NCBI GenBank assembly: GCA_000499405.2
Contig: HG738140.1
Location: 12,303,560-12,367,559 of the forward strand
Length of the DNA stretch: 64,000 bases
Direction of reading: 5' to 3'
From: Onchocerca volvulus
Lineage: Eukaryota > Nematoda > Chromadorea > Rhabditida > Onchocercidae
Of the stretch, positions 26,401-40,581 are shown in pieces. The first letter of the stretch is position 1. Each line of letters begins with the position of its first letter. The position numbers and the translations under genes were made by a program. The notes under the pieces are model-generated. The model made no database searches. It saw only the letters and a program-made list of their open reading frames with translations, and was not told the DNA's origin.

Positions 26401-27151
26401 TTTTTTCTGCGTTCAAAAGAATTAGTTTTATTCATAGATATTAAACAATACAACAAAAGAGTCAATTTTTTTGAAATTAGTACAAAGAAAACAAAGGCAT
26501 TTTGCAGAAATGATTGAATATAAAGTCCTTAAAAATACATCATTTGCATTGGTGTTTCTAATATATTTGAAATTCAGCAAAATTTCATATTTCAGTGAAT
26601 CTTAAATATATTAGAAAGAGAGCAAGAATGAGAGAATATGTCAATGTCGATATTTCTTAAACACTCCAAAAAGATATACGAGGTGAGGTAATACTGGGTT
26701 TCAATTTACAAAAATGATAATTCAAGCCAAAAGGAGGTAGAGCACTGACCAAACTTCATGTTAAATGTTTTTAAAAAGTAGAACACCAGAGAGTTTTGCT
26801 AATCACTATGACCAAAGATTTCTAAAACGCTTCCATATAGTCTTTTTCAGAAAACGTTAGGAAGATTTTTCTTTTGCGAAATGAAAAAAAAAAAAGGAAT
26901 CCACTTCAAGCAATGGACTTCGGACAATTTTTTCCGGACTTCTATTTATTGCCTTTTCGATGATTTCACGAATAAGCTTGAGATCTGCAAGCTTCGTTCG
27001 TTACTAAAAAACAAATTTTTAAAGTTAATTTTTAAAGAATTAAACTGCATAATCGCTAAGAAAAATATTATAAAAGGAAAATCCATCATAGAATAATATA
27101 ATTCCATTAAATTAAATTTCTAAATTCAATGGTTATTGGTTATCATTCGTT
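23443..27151. other. intergenic between two minus-strand genes
   Basis: 3.7 kb of AT-rich DNA. It holds the promoter side of the mucin-like gene and the 3' side of the J-protein gene. I see no convincing exon, tRNA or mobile element. Confidence 0.4.
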
Positions 27152-30100
27152 TCAACGTTGCTTTCGGCGTCTTCCAGCACGACGCGGTCGATCACCGTTT
27201 AACGGATTTCTATCCGGTGGACGATAGAATGCTTGTTGTGATGTTGCAGCGGGAGCACCATAACCAAGCGATACTGAACAAGTACATGTATCATCATCCA
27301 ATCCTCTTCGATTATAACAACATAAATCATCGTACTCATGTCTATCCTGTCTGTAATTAAGGAAGAAATGAAAGATGAATAAAATGTATCATAAATAAAA
27401 AGCTAAATAAGATGCGACAACTTCCATGTTATTGAGGAGCGACCGCATGACATGTAGTAATTTTTTCTGGTTTCATTTCATAGCAGAATAATTCATTTCA
27501 TAACAGAATAAGTGGCGAATATCAGAGTCATCTTCTATTCCTTATTATGGCACTTGAAAATTAGTTATTGCTGTCTTTTTCGCAATACTAGTTTTTTACC
27601 TTAATTCAACTATTTAGCATGATGTCCTGTTTCCTCAATCCCATCAAAGCCTACAAAATAATTTATATCTTGTTCTCATATTTGAATGTTGAATAACACC
27701 TTATGCTCTTCATCTTGAACAAATATTAAATCGAAAATTATCTGAAAGGAATATACCCAGTTCTAGTCTGTTTCAATGGATTTTTGTTTACCGATGGTCC
27801 GGCTGTTGTCACTAAACGATACTGCACCATATGACTATTAGCTTTCATATGTTTCAAGTGATTACTCTAAAAAAAAATGTCATAAAAATCAACAAAACAT
27901 GCCATTTAAAATCATTAAAATCAATAGCCAATTACAACAGCAATAAATGAAAATTATAACTATCTTCTTCTCACAAAAAAATCCTCTATTCTATTCTAAT
28001 CATGACCAATTATCACAAAAAAATCGCTGAACCAGAATAACTTATTCAAATCCTTTAAAAAATTTTTATTTAACATTTTGTAGTCTAGATAAGAAAAACA
28101 AAAAAAAAGAATTAGCACCGAACACGTAGCCCACTGCGTAATATCATAGACAACACCATCCAAACATGCATAATAGATCCAAATAAAGCCGAAACGAGTT
28201 TCTGCCCAAATATCATTCTGAAATTATAGTACTATAAATATAGTTATTCCACCATATATAAAAAGCAAATACATCAATAAAAATAAAAAAATATACGGAT
28301 AATGAAGACAAGAATTGTCAAATTATTCAGAAATTTATACTACTTTTTTTGATGAATGCAATTATACTTCCAACCATATAAAACTTTAATTTACTCATTA
28401 GTTGTGCGAGGTATATATCAAAGAAGAGGTTTAAAAGATCATACATGTTTAGCGGGATGACGAAGTTTGCATTTTTTACAGTAACGGGCTTCTGAAGCAC
28501 GAATACTTTCTACTGGTATACGCGTATGTTTACTACCACAATCGCAATACATCGCATTTCGTGCTTCGTTCATCTTTTCGCGCAAGCGCTCCCATAATTC
28601 TTCCATTTCTTTATGCTATAAAAGATTAGAAAATTTACAAGATAATTATAAAGAAACAACGTTTAAACTTCGGAATTTAATAACTATGTTTAACAATTTC
28701 TATTTATTGAAAAATGATGCATTTTGAGACGCAAACTTTTACATCATATCTCATTGCATTGTGCGATTAACTTCAGGAGGGCAAAAATTTGCTTGTGTTC
28801 TCGAAACAACTGGTAAATTAAGACAAGTTTTTTTTCTCTAATCTAGTTAAAAATGCTTAGAAGAACTACTTTTTATATAGCTATAGCACAGATGGAGAGA
28901 AATAAGGAAAATCACCTCTTACTATATAAAAAAAAAAAGAAATGTCGCATCAATTCCTAGTAGCAAAAATTCCAAAACAATAATACATCTTTACCAGTGG
29001 ATTTTTATGTAAATTGGCAATATTATATTTGTTCCGAACATCTGGTGTACCAATCGCATCAAAAGCCCTCGAAAGAATCTTGAAAGCTTCATCTGCTCCA
29101 CTTAAATGGTTCTATAAAATTATCCTAATATATACAATTATTCCCAATTATTTCTAATACAAAAACAGACTTTTCTCAAAACTATGAAATTCAATAACAA
29201 TTATTATAATTGTCATTGAAACATATCTTTGCATTTCAACTGAAGTCAAATTTAACAATTAAGTCAAATTTAATACATTTAACCGACAATAAATCTATAA
29301 AAATATTTGTCGAAACGCAGGTAAAAAAATGAAAATGAAAAATAAAACCTTATCAGGATGTACCAGAACAGCTTGTTTTTTATAATACCGCTTAATATCA
29401 TCATCTTTACAGTCGGCCCTTAAACCCAGAACTATATATGCATCACGTCCACGACATTTCAAAATTCGTTCCATTGCTTCTTCTCCTTAATAGCGTAAAT
29501 GGAAAAAGTGGAGAGAATATCTCGGAGAAAATTCTCCAATAATACTAAACTTTTAAGATAGTTAACGATTTAGCATACAAGAAATAAGTCCTTCGATTTT
29601 CAGAAAATTCTAAGATTGAAGAATCAACAAGATCTGAACCATAAGATTAGAATAAGACAAACAAAACGATGAAAAAAAAAAGAAAAGAATTATAAAATGC
29701 AAAAAAGAAAGTAATCAAAGAAGCAATCATGACTTTTTTTTTAAAAATAAAATTATATTTAAAATTCACCTGTTATCGGCAATTGAATATTTTCACTTAG
29801 ACCCCATTCAATAGCTTTTTTCTCATTTGTCCATATTCTTTTTATATTGAATAACCGAATATTTTCCCAACATTTTCTGTTTAAAAAATCAAGTAATATA
29901 AATTTGTAATTAATCAAGAAGTTTTAAATTTAAAAACTTGCATTAGAATTTAAATATATACAATACCTAATCATGTACTCGAAAGATTTCTATGTTTTCA
30001 TATATTTTCATTTTTTTTTTTTAAAATATAAAGTAAAAATATGAAACTTCTAAATATTATTATTATATCATTCATTAAATTTTAAATCAGCAGTTTTGAT

Positions 30101-33100
30101 CAATTAATAGATGGGGTCATCACTAAAGATTAATTAAGAGAATAAAAGAAATTTTAAGCAAAACAGTGAAATTTAAACAACAAAGCCAGGCACAAAAAAT
30201 TACCTCTGCGCATCTAATGTAGAGTACCAGCATCGTTGGCAGTTGAAAAGAATACTAGTGTAACCAACCACAATTCTTCAAGACAAATTTTATGTAAATG
30301 CCAATTTATAAATTTGAAGAAAAAAAAATTTTTTTTCAGCAAATAACACACTGATCAATAAATCAGCAAATAATTGGACTAATCACCTCATCAATCCAAT
30401 TATTTGCCAATTTATTTAATTTCCTTTGAGAATTACAATAAAACTTTTTATTAATAAGCTACTACGTACGTATATAGGGTGATAGCCCAAAGCTGCAATG
30501 ATATATCCCATAAAAGATCTATAATCCATTGGAGAGCATGTTTGATGATGGAAAATACAAGAGTTACCATAATACCTAAACTATTATTTAAAAAAATGCA
30601 GAAATCATAATATAAAATCAAAGAAACAGCAAAGGTATTTCGATGCAAAATTAAAATTCGAAAATGAAGGATAGATATGGGTGAAAAAAATTTAAAACAT
30701 GCTTATATAGTCTGCTACATCACTTTGACGTTTTTTAACAGAATTCCGTTGTTTTCGGCCACATCTCGCAGAATCATTCGGTGCATGTGCACTCAGTTCA
30801 CGACGAGCACCAATCGTTTTTTTGAAGACTGCGAAAAAAATCTCATTTAAATTCTAACAGAGAGAAAGTTAACAAAATATATGCCTTCTGCGCAACAATT
30901 TGGAGATTTACTATCCAAAATTTATCTTATGAGAGACTTTGTAGACCGGAACTTCTATGGTAAATTTATTTTTATAATAGATACAATGATAAAGGTAATT
31001 ATAAATCAATATTTAAAATGCAGAAGTATGCCTATATAGCAATGAATTTTCACACAATCCATTCAACACTGTTTTGAAAAGATCAAGATCACCAAACTTT
31101 CCTAAGGAATTCTACACGAATAGTATTCAAAATAAAGTCATGATAAATCATGAGATGACTTTCGTTGAATACATTTGAAAAAAATCAATAAAACATGGAA
31201 TAATACATATTTCTAACATAAAAAATGAAAAAAAAAAAAGGTCAGCAAGATCTTGTGAAGAAAATAAAAAAATTCTTACCATTACGTTGAGCTGAAGAGA
31301 AGTTTGAAGGCTTAATTCCATTTTGATTAAAATCCTTGGCTTTATCCTCAATCAATGTGTTGCCATTCCCACCAGCTTTTCCTATGTTTTCTGTAAATCA
31401 ATACTAGTCATATGAGCAGATAAATGTAATGCAACCTAAATATCCATTCATACTGTTTCAGAAAATGTTTCAAAAGTCTAAAATCTAAATTTAAAATTTA
31501 TGAAAAAGACAAAAAACGAAAACTACTAATAATAACGGTGTTAATGTAAACAGCAATAATTCACCATTCTTCATTAAAAAACAAAAAGTTAAAACCTAGT
31601 CTACATTCTTTATTAAATACCGAAAAAACTTTACTAATTGTTATTTAAACTTCCACCAATTTTTTCGGTAGAGAAAAATTGACAGTCAAGGATGCACTTA
31701 AATCGAAAATAAGGATGACAATCAAAACTAATTAAGCCATACTGAAAATTATGCCTATGTTGCAAGAAACAGTGAAAATAATGCTGTAAAAAACACACCC
31801 AATGAAACATCGCGAACTTTTGGTTTCGATGTAGCTACATCCGCTGATGGTCCATGATGAACAACTACTGAAGATAATGATCGACGTGTAATGCGACGTG
31901 GAACTGTATTTGGTGCCTGCGTCCCAAGAGATTGCAAAACATTAAAACGACTGGAAGCATCCACAGCTTGATTACTGCCTAATCCTATGATGATTAAATT
32001 AAGCTGATATATTTAATTTACTATAATATAGTCATCGTAGATTCATAGATGGTTTATGAAAAATAATATTCGAAACAAAAATTTGTCAGTTTGAATTCAG
32101 TAAATATTATTTAAACAGGGACAAATGAAGTTTACAAATATTCCAAAATTATTAACTTGAAGGAATTCATATTCCATCTTTCCGCCTAGCATCTAATCCA
32201 TTATTAAAGTAGAAGAAAAAAAAAAACTTTCCTATATTTTGGAATGCACATTATAATGTATTGAAATTTGAAATGAGATTTCGTACTCAAAATAAGTCAT
32301 TTATAAAAAATCATTAATGATAAACTAGATATCAAAGATCACACTAGTAATATTATCGCATTCAGGAAGAGACTTACCATCTTCACCAGTGATTACTTGA
32401 TCATTTTTGTTGCTTTTGATACCTTTATTTTTCCTATGAATTATTTTTTGGAATTCGTAGTCAGTTTTTTTCTTTCCATAACCACAACCTATTAATAAAT
32501 TTAAATTATTCTTCAAAAATATCTAATTTTTTTCGTTAAAATAATTTTACCTTTCTTTGAAACGACGTTGCTTTTAAGATGGATAGCTCCTTCATTCTGC
32601 TCGGTGTAAACATCACTAACGGTACAAGATACTGGTATAACTAAAGTTTCATCAATCGATTGGCAATTACTACTGATGTGGTGTGCTGATATTACACTTT
32701 TTGAAGCTGGATTATCACCATCTTTCTTCTCTAAATTAATCACATAATTTGATCAGCAGTGATTTATTAATCTAACTCAATTCATCAAGAAAGATCGATT
32801 ATTCTAACATTTGATTATTCTCTAAACATTAGCTAAATTTGTTTTACATTCCATAATAACCTTTCATTTCGCTTACCGCAATATACTCTAGTGAAAATGC
32901 AACTATACGACTGATTAATTTCTCGAAAAATACATCATTAGTCACTTTGCAACTTTTCAAACCTATTCAAGCGACATTAAAACACCTTATTACCTGAAAA
33001 AACGGATGATGTATAAGGAATCGATGATGGTGGGTTTGATATTAAAGAGGAAAGCGATGAATTTGACATGACGTGCTCTTTCTTGGAAGCTGCATCTCGA

Positions 33101-34700
33101 TAACTTTTACTCAGTGGCACAGTAACAGCTGTAGTTACTTCCGGCACAAATACGTTTGAAGAAACATCTTCACTAAAACGTAGATTCCTCAATTTGAGAA
33201 AATATAATGTGATTGAAATAAAAATAAGGCGGAAATTTCAGGAATCACTTGTGGTGTCACTCTAGAGCATTACATTTCCTTTTATTGCCTATAAATTTAA
33301 AATACTAGAAAATTACGTTTACCAGAAAACTTTTTTTTATATCTGCAATAGTATTGAGACTATACAAATTATATACAAGGGATACAAATGAAAAACTTAC
33401 ATCTGCACCGGATTAATTGTCGGTTTTTTAATTTTTTCCGGTGGAAGATTTTGTGGCACGTATGAATCTATATGCACTAGGCCATTTCCACCGACATTAG
33501 AATAAATATGTGGTGGAGGAGCAGCGAAAATTCGTGGATCAACTGAAGAACTTCCAAGATGATGCTGATGGTGACGGTACATGTTTTGATAATGATGCTG
33601 TTGCATTGTATCCAAGGTATTGCTAGGTGGCATGACCGATTTCAAAACCTGAAAAAAGAGTTATAATTACAGTCCGATAAAACGGAGAGATTTGAAACTA
33701 TCATCGTAAATATTCATTGAGAAATTAAGACAGTAAAAAAATTACAAGCAAACATACCGACATTGTCCGATGTGAGGAATATGGCATTCCATTTGACATG
33801 TATGCATCCATGGTTGCACCTGGTACCTTATGCCATTCGTCATGCTTAAAAATTCATATTTGAAAAATTAAACAACAAGAATATTTATCTTTCTTAAAGT
33901 AAATAAAAAATACATTTGAAAGTATGCCGCAGGACATATAAGAATCAATTTCGAAAACTAGCGATCTCAAAATAGATGAAAAAATGAACCCCTCCAAAAG
34001 ACGATCGGTAAAAATCAGTGCGAGTTACAGCTGTTGCAGTGGGTGTTTGTCTATAAGGTACGGCAGCTGGTGGTGAAGTCATTAATCCCGGAGCTTGACG
34101 AGCAATTGATGTCCACTGTGGTGAAGCAACGGAACACAGACTATACGGTGGCGGTGGTTCTGGCCAGAAGATACGATTTGGGGTTGGACCAATTGGACCT
34201 GAACCTGGTAACACATTCCCGGATGGTTTATTACCGCTTCCATTCGTCTCTGAAAATTTAAAATAATCAAAAAAAACAAGCAAATCAATGATAACTTGGA
34301 AATTACAAGACATAATTGCTTTGAAAAAGAGCAAGTGATATTATCAAATATAATTTTACTTTACTGCAGTATATTTTTTGGAATCCGAAACACAGGGTTT
34401 TTTTTTTCTTTTCTTTTTTTTTTTTTTTATCAAAAAAAAGGTTAAAGATTATTGAAAAGAAGCTTTGCAAAAGTATTTAAATTACAAGTCAAGTAACCAT
34501 CGGAAATTTGAATATTTCCAAATCTTGTAAGACTTGGAATTTTTCAAATTTCGGCAATCTATTATTAGTAGCACTAATTCAAACAGTAACATACCGGTAG
34601 TATGACCATTTGTCTGTCCAAAAACATCATCCTCACACAGAAGATTACCAATATAATGGCGCTCTTGTTGATCGTCTAAGGTTGATGTTATATTCGCCAT
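27152..34700 (-). CDS. DNAJC14-like membrane-anchored J-domain co-chaperone
   Basis: Hsp70 co-chaperone of the DNAJC14 type, an ER membrane J-protein. Exons in transcript order: 34595-34700, 33990-34249, 33758-33844, 33401-33648, 32994-33187, 32551-32730, 32378-32488, 31799-31984, 31280-31390, 30699-30828, 30470-30580, 30204-30254, 29770-29876, 29349-29485, 28995-29111, 28445-28615, 28119-28217, 27757-27866, 27152-27350. All phases fit: 905 codons with stop. Residues 1-530 are low-complexity (Pro, Ser, His). A hydrophobic segment lies at about 538-575. The J-domain at about 630-710 has the HPD signature (VLVHPDK, exon end 29349). A zinc-ribbon-like exon follows (YCDCG, then YCKKC with RHPAKH). 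Next is the typical C-terminal block ([17 protein letters not shown]) and a basic tail. The 33990/33844 junction is the least certain. It sits alone; no operon. Confidence 0.85.
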
Positions 34701-36821
34701 TTCTTTAGCTTATTTTGTAGATTTTCGGTACTGCACTGTGATGCATTTCATTTTAACCAGACTTGCTGTCTGCAGTGCACTCTTCTTGAATAAATTTATT
34801 CTGTAAACAAATTGTTGACTAAAGTCCTAATTAGTTAACATGAAACCAAGCCAACAGATGGTTATCATTCGATCTCTTTCACATAATAAATCAAGTAATT
34901 AAGTGATTATGGATAAACTCACGGATTAATTTTAATAATTTTGCTAGGAAAAAGAAAAAGAATCTCTGTCATAGAATGAAATATATAATAACAATAATTA
35001 TGACAAAATGAAATAATGGCACAAATTATTTTAATTAAAGTACTTTAATTTGAATAATTGTTGAAAAGATTACATGTTAGTCATATTATAATTTTTTCTA
35101 TTACAATAGACTTGTTACAACGATTTTACCCTGAATTCCGAAGAAAAAGAAAAAATGAAATAACAACTTTTGAACCATTTAAATTCCTGTTAAACGGCTT
35201 CACGCAGCAAAATGTACCATTGGATTTCACATACGCATAGACAAGTAATATGCTAGCTTTATCTAGTATGAAAAGAATGGTTATGGTCGAAGCAAAGAGA
35301 CTGAATCTAATAAAAAGAAAGAAATCATCGACTTTTGTCCCTAGCTCTGCTACATTTAGCCATAATTGCCTTATATATTCTTAATCCGTCATAATGCTGC
35401 TTCTCACAATTCCTATCGCTTTCTATTGTCTCCTCAATTAGAACACCTTTTTAGGCCATCTCAGTTCCTCCCACATCGACAGTAATTTTCCCCTATCGAT
35501 ATTCTTTCCCTATACTATTTCGAATAATTTGCATCAATCTTCATCGTCTCTTCCAGATACGATTTCATCCCTAAAATATATAAATCCCAGCAGTGCAATG
35601 TGTCTATTTACCATTTCCTCCCAGCAGCTACTTTCTTTCGTCTAATTAGACATAAAATGTATCCATACTTATCGCTGCAACAATTGTAAGTCTATTGAAG
35701 CAGAGAAGGAATATGAAATTTACAGCTGGAAAGTTTTTATAAAAAGAAAACTCAGTAATATCACTACACCAAAATATCTTATACTAGGGTATTATCCTTA
35801 CTATAGCACCATTCACACCTATGTTGCAAGTTTAGCAATGATAAGTGATATCCAGCGCTGACAAATGATATTGGGTACTGAGTGATATTTCGGCATTTAG
35901 GTGATAGAAGATCTCTGGTACTACTCATTATCTCTTACCTTCTAAGGTACAAATATATGAAATAATAGATCAGACTATTTATGCTAATTAGAACAAGAGA
36001 GAAAACTTCTCGATAACACTAAGCTTTATATCAATTCAATCCTTTCCCCATTCTTATAATCATTTTTGCGTATTTCTCAATCTATTTGTTAAATTTTCCA
36101 TATGACTTGCTTGTATGAATTCTTATGAGAGATTTTCGAATGTATTCCGCATCTTTAAATAGGCTTTATATTAGCTAATGGTTTAAAATATATGAAAATC
36201 TCCCCTTCTTAAATCTTTCCTTCTTTCCCTGTTTCGTTTGTCTTTCTTAACTTTTCTTTCTAACATAATTTTTTTTTTTTTAAATTCCATTAATATAACT
36301 TTTTAAAAAAAATATTACAAATTCGTCATCTGCTAAAGATTTTTATTTTTTCAGAGAAATATTCAGAACAAAAATAACCCCAGCCTCATTACTTTTAGAG
36401 ACCAATTAAATTCTAATTCTATCCTAACTCTTTACATTACTCAGTCAGTGAATGTGGCCCTGCTATTTTGGGTACATTATGAAACAGTAAAATTGTAGCA
36501 GAAATACGAAATGTTCCTTGCATAAAACATCTAGAATTCCTGGAAAGAAAGGGAGTAATTCTATCGATTTTTAAATTATTGAAATAATTCGAAAAGATGC
36601 GATTTGAATAACGATGAATGGTCCTCCTAGTGATTGTGAATAAGATACGCCAATAAGCGAATTCTTTTCCTTTTTTCTTTTTGGTATTAGGAAATGACTG
36701 GAAGGGATGGGAAGGAAGGATCATCTCTGGTTGTTCGCAAAGGAGACTGATTGAGCATCGACAACTGATCGGAGGGAAAAAAGGAGAAAAAAAGAAACTT
36801 GCGACACGGATTTCGAAACCC

Positions 36822-36856
36822 GAGGAGGAGGAGGAAGAGGAGGAGAAGATGAGGAT
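36822..36856. repeat. GAG/GGA simple repeat
   Basis: Purine-only run of GAG and GAA units (GAGGAGGAGGAGGAAGAGGA and on) inside a longer purine-rich stretch. Such tracts can form triplex DNA and are common in promoters, but no function is shown here. Confidence 0.8.
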
Positions 36857-37281
36857 GGATTTGGTACATAACTACAATACATGTGCAAATTGAACCGACG
36901 ACGACAAACAGGCGATGAAAGAAGAACTATCAGACAAATTCGAAACTATCGAGACTTTCCATTTCGATGTCTCTTATTCTCTCGGTAACATGAAGTCACT
37001 TACATCGATGAATTCGGTTTGCTATAGTTTCAGGTGAAGAGGGAAGCAAAGAAAGGGTGAGAGGTAAATGGAAGGGAACGAGAAGAGGAGGAGGGAAAGA
37101 CAGCATGCTTCAGTCAATTTTGCGATAAACAGAGATTTTTCTTAGTGAAGGGCGTAAGAATTTTGGGGAGCTTTCTGAAAAAATAAAAATAAAAATAAAG
37201 CAAAGAGAAGAATGATGCCAAGAATTTACAGCATTAAGTATTTTGGCTGATTAGTTAAGTGATGACGATAATAATGACGGT

Positions 37282-37349
37282 AATGATGATGATGATGATG
37301 ATGATGATGTTGATGTTGATGTTGATGATGTTGATGATGTTGATGATGC
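37282..37349. repeat. GAT/GTT trinucleotide microsatellite
   Basis: Eight to nine GAT units followed by mixed GTTGAT and GATGATGTT units. On the minus strand it would read as poly-His, but that frame lacks other coding features. Confidence 0.85.
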
Positions 37350-38407
37350 AGTAAAAGTTTATAAGCGGTGGTATGTCGTGATGGAGAGAAGAGGGCAAAT
37401 AAAATGAAATTTAGGAAGAGAAATGGAGTTGGTTGACATTGAGGGTAGGCAAAACATTCGGGATTAGATAAGATCAGTGGAGAGCAATCGATAATTTTAC
37501 CCACTAACCCATTAATCGGATATCAGTTCAGGATTTCTATATATTCTAACGAACATAACTCTTTCTGGCATATTCTAAGATATATCAATGGTATGACTGG
37601 TACAATGCTTTGGCTGGTACAATCGAATCATATATTACTTGCTGGAAGTGATTAAATTGCATCACTGAATGGTTATCCAATGGTCACTCAGATTAATTGT
37701 AGTCTTTTTGCTCGTTATAATGACCAATATTTACAATTATATTACATGTTGTCCTAATTCTTGATAAATAACATTTATCAAATGATTAATTAATTATCTT
37801 TATTGGAAATTTTCTTGCATGAATAAATCGATCAATCGATCGATCAGTCGGTCGGTTGGAATAAAAGCTGCAATCCGGAAGACAATAGGCAATAGATTAT
37901 AGAATGGAAATAAAAAAAACAGTTGAAACAACAATGGTTTATTGTTTCTGCTAGCAAGAAAGACTCTAACTTGATTGTAGCTCTTTTTGCCATTTCAATC
38001 TTTTTCCACTAAAATTGGTTTAAACAATTATCACTGGCTAATACGATTTCACGATTGATAAGAAAGAGTTAGAATTTATCTTTTTATTCCCACAGTTTTT
38101 CAATCTTAATGAAATTACTGCTCGTTGATCAATCGTTATATCCTATCAAATTTGGCAAACTTTCTCAGATATGAGAATAATGTTTCTATGCATCGAATAT
38201 TGATTAAAAATTAACGAGCAGTAAATTATGGAATATTGGTTATAAATTATTATCGAGTATTAATTAAAAACACGATCTCCAGTTTATGCTATCAATGTTT
38301 CCTAACATCATGAAAGAACAATGATTGAAATATTTATGAAATAGTCAATTTATACTATTATCAGTCATTGCGAATAATTATTAGTAGAGCGATATAACAA
38401 TTTTTTT

Positions 38408-38745
38408 CGTCAGAGCTTACTTGAAATTAATAATATATGTCATATCATTGACCAACCTTGTCATTTTGAAACTTGTCAATCTGAGTTTATCTGAAACTAA
38501 TGTGTTGTATCATTGATGTTGTTATTTGAAAATTTTCAATCTGAACTTACCTAAACCTGATGAGTGTCATATGTCGGATAATTGATGTCATTATTTTGAA
38601 ACTTCTCAATCTGAGTTTATTTAAAACTGATGAGTGTTATATGTCTTATTATTGACGTCGTTATTTTGAAACTTGTCAATCTGAGCATCTCTGAAACTAA
38701 TGACTGTCATATGTTATATCATTGACGTTATTATTGCGTCACTAC
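38408..38745. repeat. minisatellite, about five units of about 70 bp
   Basis: Units begin near 38413, 38483, 38543, 38613 and 38683, so the period is 70, 60, 70 and 70 bp. Each unit starts with a variant of GAGTTTATCTGAAACTAATG. It continues with a GTCATATGTC-like piece and ATTGACGTTGTTATTTTGAA, and ends ACTTGTCAATCT. The third unit is about 10 bp short, lacking the GAGTGTCATATG part. The array ends just before a strong splice acceptor at 38756-38758. Confidence 0.9.
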
Positions 38746-38758
38746 TTTTAAATTTCAG

Positions 38759-38795
38759 CGTTAGATTAGAAATGAAGAATAAATTATTATTGCTT
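38759..38795 (+). CDS. possible first exon encoding a signal peptide start
   Basis: A strong acceptor (TTTAAATTTCAG, ending 38758) is followed 13 nt later by ATG at 38772, seven further codons (KNKLLLL), then a good donor GTAAGT at 38796. A following frame-compatible acceptor at about 39052 would add VFHSLSLLLVINLG, giving a plausible secretory signal, but an in-frame TAA follows unless a non-GT donor is used. The layout is that of a trans-spliced first exon. I could not trace the rest of the gene between here and 42.5 kb. Confidence 0.3.
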
Positions 38796-38799
38796 GTAA

Positions 38800-39979
38800 G
38801 TATTGCAATTATTTGAAAGAAAGATTCAAAATCCAAAAAAACAATTTGAAAAAATGACCCATTCATTTATGCAAATTCGTTGCTAACATTGAAAAGCTTA
38901 TCATAATAGAGTTAGCTAGTCTGTTAGGTTATAGCGCAAAAAAAAAAATGATGCCAAATGCAAAAAAGTATTCTTCTGTTCAGTACAATCATAATTATTA
39001 TATGAATATTTTAAAATGATAGAAATATGGAATATTCTACGGAATATTTCAGGTTTTTCACTCCTTAAGTTTACTTCTTGTCATTAATCTCGGATAAGTC
39101 GGACATTGAAGATAAAAAACTGATAGGTGCTATTCAATCGTTTACAAATTAAAATTCTATGTATAAATAAATTTGATATATAAATTATATGTGAAGTTAA
39201 CCACCAGTTCCTATCAAGGGTATTATAAATCAAACCATAATACATCTAAAATGCTAGAAAAATGTAAACAGGCTCATTTATATTGAAATATCCTGAAAGT
39301 TTCATTGGAAGAAAACCGAAACGTATAGAAACAAACTTCTTTTTACAACACAATCGAATCACAGAAATTTCATCAAAACAAAAATTTTCATCAAATATAT
39401 AAAATGTTCTGAAGAAAAAAAAAAAAAAAAATGATTTAACGGATTGAATAGTATCCATCGATTTACTGAATATTCCAGCAGATTTCGAATATTTATAATA
39501 GATGGACGGCCATGATGGTATGTTACTTTTTTTCTATTTTTCCTTATTTTTATTCAATTTTCAGTATTTGAAATAAAAAGATGATAGATTATTATACAGG
39601 ATTGCGATATAACAAAGATGATTGCAAATTGATCTTTTGAGAAAACAATTTCTAATTTTTGAATCAGTCATGCACGAAATAAGTTATTTGATCAATTATT
39701 CAGAAATTCAGCTTTTTTTTTTTGAGTCCTAAGAGTGAAAGTGATGCTGGCTATGACGATTGGCTATAAAAATTTAATTGATTGTCAAATATCACGATTT
39801 TTTTTTTGTCGGGCCATATTTTTAAATATCGATTGAGCAACAATCAATAGAAAATGTCTAAATATCTAATTTGCCTAACTAATATTTCTATAATATTAGA
39901 CAAGAAGGAAAAATGAAGAAGCGATTATATTATGCCAGCAAAATTTGTATATTTAATGGAATAAAGCCGAAAGTTCTAT

Positions 39980-40015
<36 letters not shown>

Positions 40016-40575
40016 CAGAGAGAATTCGTTTTGTAACAAAGAGAGAAAAAAATTAGATGCAACTGAAATAGACTGCAATCGGGATTTAAAATTGCAAAAA
40101 AAAAAAAAAAAGTTGACGAATGAAGAAGTATAAATTAATTTCGTTGATCAGTTTTGTCGGAGAATTGAAATTTGAAATTTGAAAAAAAAAAAAAAAAAGG
40201 ATTTCAGAATGAAAATACAATTTGTAATTTGATTTATTTAGCTTTACACAATGTAACAAAATCGGCAAATTGGATACAATTTTTAAAATTGACTAGAAAA
40301 TTGTAACCATAATCGAATCATTTGCTATAGAGAAAATTCACATTATTCTTAATTATTTCCTGCACCTGTTTATTGACACATCTATATGATCTATGCATGG
40401 AAAATTTTCCTCAATAATTCACTTACACTTACTACTAATATATTATTCTTCCTACAATTAATAATAAATCCGAAATAAATAATTTGAAAAATCAATATAT
40501 CATATGTAAAATGTGATGAATTCCTCGAATTCAATACAATTTAACATTCCCATTTGCCTTCTGAAATAGGCTTGA
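38800..40575. other. no gene recognised
   Basis: AT-rich. Contains a 29-nt poly-A run at 39985-40013 and further A runs near 40096 and 40182. Apart from the possible continuation of the exon at 38759, I see nothing coding. Confidence 0.4.
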
Positions 40576-40581
40576 GGGGAT

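Larger units (their letters stand above)
34701..38407. other. intergenic, upstream of the J-protein gene
   Basis: Contains the J-protein promoter side. The stretch 36640-37130 is purine-rich and richer in G than its surroundings. No complete gene is visible. Possible ORFs at 36437-36893 and 37226-37504 are made of simple repeats. Confidence 0.4.

Noticed and set aside
33910..33960. Possible extra exon of the J-protein gene ([12 protein letters not shown])
   Set aside because: Resembles neighbouring exon peptides ([16 protein letters not shown]), but its 5' border does not fit the phase of the preceding exon; not included in the model.
36437..36893. Overlapping ORFs on both strands over the purine-rich island
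   Set aside because: Low-complexity Glu/Lys or Leu/Phe translations only; explained by composition.
37226..37504. Minus-strand ORF with a long poly-His run
   Set aside because: The His run is just the GAT microsatellite read backwards; the flanks show no domain, signal peptide or splice structure.
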